A DNA stretch of 10,065 nucleotides from a bacterium (GTDB lineage: Bacteria; RBG-13-66-14): assembly GCA_035528375.1 (NCBI GenBank), contig DATKYS010000141.1, positions 1 to 10,065 of the forward strand, in the 5' to 3' direction. A model generated the notes under the pieces. The model saw only the letters and a list, made by a program, of their open reading frames with translations, made no database searches and was not told the DNA's origin. The position numbers and the translations under genes were made by a program. Of the stretch, positions 6,577-10,065 are shown in pieces. The stretch's first letter is position 1, and every line of letters starts with the position of its first letter.

Positions 6577-6604
6577 GGCGGGCGTGTGTGGACACCCGCC
6601 CCTA
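6577..6604 (-). repeat. Inverted copy of the 1254-1290 element
   Basis: On the minus strand it reads GTAGGGGCGGGTGTCC and closes with CCCGCC. Compared with 1267-1290 there are four extra bases in the arm near the loop (plus-strand GGCGGGCGTGTGTGG). The border and outer arm are unchanged. Confidence 0.7.
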
Positions 6605-6628
6605 CGTCCACACGGCGAATTTAACCCG

Positions 6629-6666
6629 TAGGGGCGACCGGTAGGACGAGTCCTCCACGGTCGCCC
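6629..6666 (+). repeat. Two-stem dispersed element
   Basis: Outer arms GGGCGACCG (6632-6640) and CGGTCGCCC (6658-6666) enclose an inner stem AGGAC-GA-GTCCT (6643-6654). On the opposite strand the inner part reads AGGACTCGTCCTAC, almost the same as in the element at 6713-6754. The outer arms differ completely from that copy but still pair. Confidence 0.75.
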
Positions 6667-6668
6667 GC

Positions 6669-6694
6669 GGGCGGACCTGAAGGTCCGCCCCTAC
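6669..6694 (-). repeat. Perfect 10-bp hairpin element
   Basis: GGGCGGACCT-GA-AGGTCCGCCC followed by CTAC. It abuts the previous element with two bases between them. Its right flank TACGTCATCGCAATC matches the left flank of the 1254-1290 element in reverse complement. Confidence 0.75.
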
Positions 6695-6712
6695 GTCATC
6701 GCAATCGGAAGC

Positions 6713-6754
6713 GGCGGCCCGCAGAGGACTCGTCCCACGGGGCCGCCCTACATC
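6713..6754 (-). repeat. Copy of the 1587-1628 element
   Basis: Outer arms GGCGGCCC and GGGCCGCC are identical to the other copy. The inner stem GGAC-TC-GTCC replaces GGAT-GC-ATCC, so a T-A pair has become a C-G pair. It is in the same orientation as the copy 5.1 kb away. Confidence 0.8.
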
Positions 6755-6792
6755 ATCGCGATCTGCCGGTCACGCGCCGCGGCCGGGCGACC

Positions 6793-8739
6793 CTAGAACA
6801 GCATCTCGGCGCCCAGGGTGAAACGGCGCGGAGCCCGCGGGTAATCCCTGTCATCCGCCGTGTTGCCGAAGGCCGCCGGCGCGTCCGCGTCCGTCAGGTT
6901 CTCCAGGGCGGCGAAGAAGCGGAAACCATGCGCCAACGCGTACTCCGCCCGCGCGTCGAAGCTCCACACCGATGGGATGACCTTCTGTGTCATGGTCACC
7001 CGGGGCGAGTCCGAGTAGTCGGGGTAGTAAGCCGCGCGGTCGCCGGTCCAGCGGGCCGTGAGCTTCACCACGCCGGCGTCGTAGGCCAACGTGAGCTGGT
7101 GCACGGGGAGGAAGGCGGCCCGGCGTTCCACCGTCGCCGTGCGCGTCTCGCCGGTCATCCAATCGGAGAAGACCACCTCGCTCCGGCGCTGGGTGGCGTC
7201 GGTGAAGGTGTAGCCCGCGCTGACGGGCCCGAAGACGACCTCCACGTCCGCGCCGAGGACCGTCTGGGAGTCCACGTTCTCGGGGGTCCACCAGAGGCCG
7301 GTCTCGTCGGGCTGCCAGGAAATCAGGTCCGAGGTTTCGCGGTAGAAGATGTTCCCGGAAACGGCCGGCATGTCGGGCGGCTCCCAGTCGAAGCCCACAC
7401 CCGCCTCCCAGGCCTCCTCGGGCCGCAGGTCGGGGTTGCCGCCGGTGGGCCAGTAGAGGTCGTTCAGGGTGGGCGGACGGAAGGCGGTCCCGCCGGACAG
7501 GCGCAGCCGGAGCGTTTCCAGGGCCGCGTCGAGGCCCACGTCCCCGGTCAGGCGCGTCCCGAAGGTTTTATGGGAATCCGCCCGGACGCCCGCGTCCGCC
7601 GAAATCAGCCCCAGCTCCGCCCGGGCCTCCAGCCAGCCGCCCAGGTCGTCCACCTCGGGGCTCCACTCCGTCGTGGTCGTGACGCCGGGGTCGTCGGGAA
7701 AATCCGACCCGCCGCTCCAGATGGTGGAGTCCGTCTTGGCTTCGAGGAGGCTCGTCCGGTAGTCCGCCCCCGCCTCGAACTCGACGGGCTCGAAGAGGCT
7801 GAACCGGCTCCAGACCGAGCCGTAGTAGTCGGTCGTCCGGTAGGCGTATGCGTCCTGGGTGGCGTAGTACGACCGGTAGCGGGTGAAGTAATCGAGCCCG
7901 GAGTCCCGCCAGCCCAGATCCGCGTGCAGAGTGACCTCGCCGATGCGGCCGTGGTAGTTGAATGTGACGCCCTGGACGGTGTCGGTCTGGTCGTCGTAGA
8001 GGCTGGTCGTGTCGTCCGAGCCGAATTCGGGGACGGTCCCCTCGGGGGGAAGCGGCCCGGGCAGCCCCTGGTCCTTGGTCCACAGGGTGTAGTCGGCCCG
8101 GAGGGTGTGCCCGCGCAGGGCGAGGGACGCCGCGACGCGGAAGCCCTTCTCCTCCACGGCGGAGTTGTCGCGCCAGCCGTCGTGCTCCGCCAGCCAGCCG
8201 CGTGCCGAGAGGGTCAGCTCCGAGCCGAAGCCGCTCCCCAGGGCGAGGGAGTAGCGCCGCTCGCCCGCCGAGCCCAGGCCGAGGGTGAACTCGCCGTTCG
8301 CCTCCACTCCGGTCCTGGTCACCAGGTTCACCACGCCGCCCACGGCGCCGCCGCCGTAATGGCTGCTGGCCACTCCCCGACGGATTTCGATCCGCTCGAA
8401 CTCCGACAGGGGCAGGCTCGAGAGGTCGGCCACCCCGGTGGTGGCCTGGTTGATCGGGATGCCGTCCACCAGGACGAGGACCTGATTGGCCGCCGACCCC
8501 CGGATGGAGGCGGTGACGAGACCGCCCGGCGTCCCCGAGTCGTTGACCCACACTCCGGGAATATCGGCCAGAAGTTCGCCCAGCGTGGTCGCCTCCGACG
8601 CCAAAATGTCGTCCCCCTCCAGGACGAGCCAGTCCGTCCCGGAGACGGGCTGGATTTCCCGGATGATGACCAGGCCGACGTCGGCGCCCGCCGGGGCGAT
8701 TAAAAACAGAACGCAGAGAACGGGTGCGATTTTCCGCAC
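6793..8739 (-). CDS. btuB: TonB-dependent outer-membrane receptor, probable cobalamin transporter (BtuB-like)
   Basis: The 648-residue protein should import cobalamin or a related corrinoid across the outer membrane with energy from TonB-ExbBD. The start is the GTG at 8739-8737, with CGGAGG at 8752-8747 and seven bases spacing. Residues 1-19 are a signal peptide (MRKIAPVLCVLFLIAPAGA). The plug spans about 40-145 and shows TTLGELLADIPGVWV (51-65), IRGS (79-82), VLVLVDGIPIN (87-97), RIEIRRGVASSHYG (116-129) and GAVGGVVNLVTR (131-142). The remainder is a beta barrel rich in alternating aromatic strands, including a typical late ENLTDAD segment, and it ends in Phe as a barrel-assembly signal. A clear TonB box is not obvious; the stretch after the signal peptide, DVGLVIIREIQP, is the best candidate. 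Substrate is inferred from the cobalamin riboswitch in its leader rather than from the protein. No ABC importer or cobalamin enzymes are next to it. At 648 residues it is a little longer than E. coli BtuB. Confidence 0.9.
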   Translation of the reverse strand: MRKIAPVLCVLFLIAPAGADVGLVIIREIQPVSGTDWLVLEGDDILASEATTLGELLADIPGVWVNDSGTPGGLVTASIRGSAANQVLVLVDGIPINQATTGVADLSSLPLSEFERIEIRRGVASSHYGGGAVGGVVNLVTRTGVEANGEFTLGLGSAGERRYSLALGSGFGSELTLSARGWLAEHDGWRDNSAVEEKGFRVAASLALRGHTLRADYTLWTKDQGLPGPLPPEGTVPEFGSDDTTSLYDDQTDTVQGVTFNYHGRIGEVTLHADLGWRDSGLDYFTRYRSYYATQDAYAYRTTDYYGSVWSRFSLFEPVEFEAGADYRTSLLEAKTDSTIWSGGSDFPDDPGVTTTTEWSPEVDDLGGWLEARAELGLISADAGVRADSHKTFGTRLTGDVGLDAALETLRLRLSGGTAFRPPTLNDLYWPTGGNPDLRPEEAWEAGVGFDWEPPDMPAVSGNIFYRETSDLISWQPDETGLWWTPENVDSQTVLGADVEVVFGPVSAGYTFTDATQRRSEVVFSDWMTGETRTATVERRAAFLPVHQLTLAYDAGVVKLTARWTGDRAAYYPDYSDSPRVTMTQKVIPSVWSFDARAEYALAHGFRFFAALENLTDADAPAAFGNTADDRDYPRAPRRFTLGAEMLF

Positions 8740-8752
8740 GGGAAAACCTCCG
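8730..8752 (-). promoter_or_regulatory. Start-codon hairpin of the receptor gene
   Basis: On the minus strand CGGAGG (ribosome binding site) is followed directly by TTTTCC-CGTGC-GGAAAA. This is a perfect 6-bp stem whose 5-base loop holds the GTG start. The stem is weak (four A-T and two C-G pairs). It may keep the spacing compact or help control initiation. Confidence 0.45.
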
Positions 8753-8789
8753 TGTGTTTGACCGTTTTTTAAAAAGGGGATGAGGTATG

Positions 8790-8833
8790 AAGAGCCGCCC
8801 GGCGCCGGAAGTCATCCGGGGCGGACGGCTCTT
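8790..8833 (-). promoter_or_regulatory. Strong stem-loop between riboswitch and receptor start
   Basis: On the minus strand AAGAGCCGTCCG (8833-8822) pairs over 12 bp, with one G-T pair, to CGGGCGGCTCTT (8801-8790). After an internal loop, CCGG pairs again with CCGG across ATGACTT. It is probably part of the riboswitch expression platform. It is not a canonical intrinsic terminator because the run of T (TTTTT) begins about 15 bases after the stem rather than next to it. Rho-dependent or translational control is possible. Confidence 0.6.
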
Positions 8834-8857
8834 TCAGGGCAGGATGCGGGTGGTCAC
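8834..8857 (-). CDS. Possible 7-codon leader peptide in the riboswitch leader
   Basis: On the minus strand AAAGGAGG is followed after six bases by GTG and the codons for MTTRILP, then TGA at 8836-8834. The ribosome binding site is the best in the window. The stop codon directly abuts the base of the stem at 8833. The order aptamer, micro-ORF, stem, receptor suggests a translated leader. Alternatively the purine-rich GGAGGCAG may belong to the riboswitch regulatory domain and never recruit ribosomes. The peptide has no codon bias suggesting classic amino-acid attenuation. Confidence 0.35.
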   Translation of the reverse strand: MTTRILP

Positions 8858-8892
8858 GGCTGCCTCCTTTTACGCGAAGGGGGTTTTAGACC

Positions 8893-9069
8893 GGGACCGG
8901 GTATCCTGGCTCACGGCTTCGGGAATCTCGGTTTCTCCCGCGGGGCGGACGCCTTCCCGGGAATTTTTCCCAGTGGCCTCCGACCACCCCTCGCCGTTCA
9001 CAGTGGCGCGACCGCGGCGGAATTGCACCGCCTTCCCCGGTCGAGTGCCCGGCACTCGACGCCCGGCAG
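8893..9069 (-). ncRNA. Cobalamin riboswitch aptamer
   Basis: Read on the minus strand this is a clear member of the cobalamin family (Rfam RF00174 by name, not searched). In order it shows a GC-rich hairpin GTCGAGTGCC-GG-GCACTCGAC, then GGGGAAGGCGGTGCAATTCC, then GGTCGCGCCACTGTGA at about 9013-8998. Next come GGAGGCCACTGGG at about 8982-8970, GGGAAGGCG, and GAAGCCGTGAGCCAGGATAC at about 8921-8902, the last part being the B12 box. CCGGG near 9066 can pair with CCCGG near 8898 as the closing stem, which sets the approximate limits. It lies about 150 bases before the BtuB-like receptor start in the same orientation. It should lower receptor expression when adenosylcobalamin or another cobalamin is bound. 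The expression platform lies between the aptamer and 8740. Confidence 0.95.
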
Positions 9070-9083
9070 GATGGAACGCATCC

Positions 9084-9113
9084 ATGTTACCCCCCGGCGC
9101 GGCGGTTAGTCAA
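9084..9113 (-). promoter_or_regulatory. Sigma-70-like promoter of the riboswitch-receptor transcript
   Basis: On the minus strand TTGACT (9113-9108) and TAACAT (9089-9084) are separated by 18 bases. They match the consensus at five of six and four of six positions. Transcription would begin near 9077, just upstream of the aptamer. Confidence 0.65.
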
Positions 9114-9135
9114 CGGGGTGAAAAAGGGTTAAAAT
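9107..9135 (+). promoter_or_regulatory. Candidate promoter of the purine nucleoside phosphorylase gene
   Basis: TAGTCA (9107-9112) and TAAAAT (9130-9135) have a 17-base spacer, giving a leader of about 20 bases before the ATG at 9162. The -35 overlaps that of the divergent riboswitch promoter on the other strand. Confidence 0.45.
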
Positions 9136-9161
9136 ACGGGCGTCCGTTTCCCGGAGGGCGC

Positions 9162-9965
9162 ATGGACCGAATCGGAGAGGCCCTGGCTTTTTTGAGAAAA
9201 AAGATGCCGTTCGCGCCACGGGCGGCGCTGGTGCTCGGTTCGGGACTCTCGGCGGCGGCGGAGGTTTTGGCGGAAACCATCGCCCTCCCCTACGCCGAGA
9301 TTCCGGGCTTTCCCGCGGCGCGGGTCGAGGGTCACCCCGGCCGCCTGGTGTCGGGCGTTCTCTCCGGTGTCCCGGTGCTCGCGTTTTGCGGCCGGTTCCA
9401 CCACTACGAGGGCCACGACCTGGACGCCGTGACGCTGCCGGTGCGCCTGGCGGCGGGGCTCGGGGCTCCGACCGTCGTCCTGACCAACGCCGCGGGGAGC
9501 CTGCGGACCGAGATCAAGCCCGGCTCCTTCCTCGTCATCCGGGACCACCTGCACCTCGCGGGCGAAAACCCCCTGCGCGGTGAGGCGGTCTTCACGCCCA
9601 TGACCGGGGCCTACGACTCAGGACTTCGCGCCCTGGCCCTGGTGCGGGCGCGGGAGCTGGAGCTGGAGGTCGCCGAGGGGGTGTACGTGGGGGTGGCCGG
9701 GCCGAGCTTCGAGACGCCCGCCGAGGCCGAGGCCTACCGCCGGTTGGGGGGCGACGTGGTCGGTATGTCCACCACGCCCGAGGCGATCGTGGCGCGGCGG
9801 CTGGGCCTGAAAGTCCTGGGGCTCTCGGCGGTGACCAACTACGCCGCCCGGGAGGACGGGGGTCACGGGGAGGTTTTGGGGCGGTCGGGGGCGATGGCGG
9901 GGGATTTGGGGCGCTGGCTGCGGGCGATTTTCGCCGGTCTGGCCCTCCCCGGCGGGGAGGGGTAA
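9162..9965 (+). CDS. punA: Purine nucleoside phosphorylase, trimeric (PNP-I low-mass) type
   Basis: This cytosolic salvage enzyme splits purine (deoxy)nucleosides with phosphate into base and (deoxy)ribose 1-phosphate. The ATG at 9162 is preceded by GGAGG four bases upstream. The frame stays open to 8787, but that stretch lies across the riboswitch region and is not coding. The 267 residues match the trimeric family closely. LVLGSGLS (23-30) is the phosphate loop with Ser27. EGHPG (56-60) follows. GRFHHYEGH (77-85) carries the Arg78, His80 and Tyr82 equivalents. NAAGS (109-113), GPSFET (180-185) with the base-binding Glu184, GMST (201-204), TN (225-226) and His235 complete the site. Asn226 at the purine pocket is typical of 6-oxopurine (inosine, guanosine) specificity. 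It is a single gene transcribed away from the cobalamin riboswitch, with no obvious functional tie to it, and is followed by hairpin repeats. Confidence 0.95.
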   Translation: MDRIGEALAFLRKKMPFAPRAALVLGSGLSAAAEVLAETIALPYAEIPGFPAARVEGHPGRLVSGVLSGVPVLAFCGRFHHYEGHDLDAVTLPVRLAAGLGAPTVVLTNAAGSLRTEIKPGSFLVIRDHLHLAGENPLRGEAVFTPMTGAYDSGLRALALVRARELELEVAEGVYVGVAGPSFETPAEAEAYRRLGGDVVGMSTTPEAIVARRLGLKVLGLSAVTNYAAREDGGHGEVLGRSGAMAGDLGRWLRAIFAGLALPGGEG

Positions 9966-9998
9966 CTGTACGGGCCGGGGTGAGGGTCGGGGCGTGTC

Positions 9999-10065
9999 CC
10001 CTCTCCCCTCTGGGGGGAAGCGCGCTTACGGGCCAGGGAGGGGGGTGCAGCTACCCCCTCTCCCT
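9999..10065 (+). repeat. Inverted copy of the 1502-1579 composite repeat, cut by the window edge
   Basis: It begins CCCTCTCCCCTCTGGGG, continues through GCTTACGGGCC and GGGAGGGGGGTGCAG, and runs into a second CCCCCTCTCCCT at the edge. This matches the reverse complement of 1579-1502 in order and nearly in length. It lies 34 bases downstream of the phosphorylase stop, where it may serve as a 3'-end structure. Confidence 0.7.

Larger units (their letters stand above)
6546..6792. repeat. Intergenic block of hairpin repeats between convergent genes
   Basis: This 247-base gap lies between the 3' ends of the lipoprotein gene (+) and the receptor gene (-). It holds four hairpin modules at 6577-6604, 6629-6666, 6669-6694 and 6713-6754, with no gene. 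The modules are of the same kinds as at 1254-1628. The flank words GTCATCGCAATC and ATCATCGCGATC follow two of them, so the conserved unit extends past the stem. Confidence 0.8.

Noticed and set aside
6928-8703. A 591-codon open frame on the plus strand opposite the receptor gene
   Set aside because: It is antisense to a gene with clear plug motifs, is Gly/Val/Arg/Pro-rich without recognisable domains, has no ribosome binding site, and reflects GC-rich codon third positions.
8790-8833. Rho-independent terminator for the riboswitch
   Set aside because: The stem is strong, but the T-run is about 15 bases away on the minus strand and the plus side has only TTT, so the canonical form is not met.
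8787-9161. N-terminal extension of the phosphorylase by 125 codons
   Set aside because: The extension reads through the riboswitch and its promoter on the other strand. The family starts near the ATG at 9162, which has its own ribosome binding site.
1-10065. Mobile element, phage, defence island or biosynthetic cluster
   Set aside because: I found no transposase, integrase, restriction, toxin-antitoxin or biosynthetic core gene, no tRNA and no attachment-site pair. The genes are ordinary metabolic, signalling and envelope functions.

Overview
The window is GC-rich DNA from what looks like an uncultivated Gram-negative bacterium. The outer membrane is inferred from a TonB-dependent receptor ending in a C-terminal Phe, a lipoprotein with a lipobox, and Sec signal peptides. 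GTG starts are common (four of the six CDSs whose start is visible). The intergenic gaps are packed with GC-rich hairpins framed by GTAGGG and CCCTAC. This style recalls metagenome-assembled candidate phyla such as Candidatus Coatesbacteria, but that placement is impression only.

Layout. (1) 3-1217 (+): the 3' part of a multi-membrane-spanning GT-C type glycosyltransferase, cut by the left edge. (2) 1218-1659: a repeat-filled gap with at least six hairpin modules. (3) 1660-2100 (-): a small exported protein made almost entirely of three 44-residue repeats, with no family I recognise. It is divergent from (4) 2242-4545 (+), a CHASE2-class III adenylate cyclase with every catalytic residue visible. 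(5) 4546-4859: a gap holding a hairpin and a likely extended -10 promoter. (6) 4860-6545 (+): a tight operon of a DUF3307-like membrane protein, riboflavin synthase alpha chain and a small lipoprotein, with 1-nt and 32-nt overlaps. (7) 6546-6792: a second repeat-filled gap between convergent genes. (8) 6793-8739 (-): a BtuB-like TonB-dependent receptor whose long leader holds a textbook cobalamin riboswitch (about 8893-9069). (9) 9162-9965 (+): a trimeric-type purine nucleoside phosphorylase, divergent from the riboswitch transcript. (10) 9966-10065: an inverted copy of the repeat seen at 1502-1579.

How it works together. The best-supported regulatory unit is promoter, cobalamin aptamer, leader and receptor on the minus strand, which should repress B12 uptake when cobalamin is plentiful. 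The leader is unusual: after the aptamer there is a good ribosome binding site with a 7-codon ORF, then a strong stem beginning right after its stop codon, then a hairpin that loops out the receptor's GTG start. The rest is housekeeping (riboflavin synthesis, purine salvage), cAMP signalling and envelope functions. I see no phage, transposase, CRISPR, defence or secondary-metabolite genes. The least explained items are the 44-residue repeat protein, the riboswitch leader and the covarying dispersed hairpin family.
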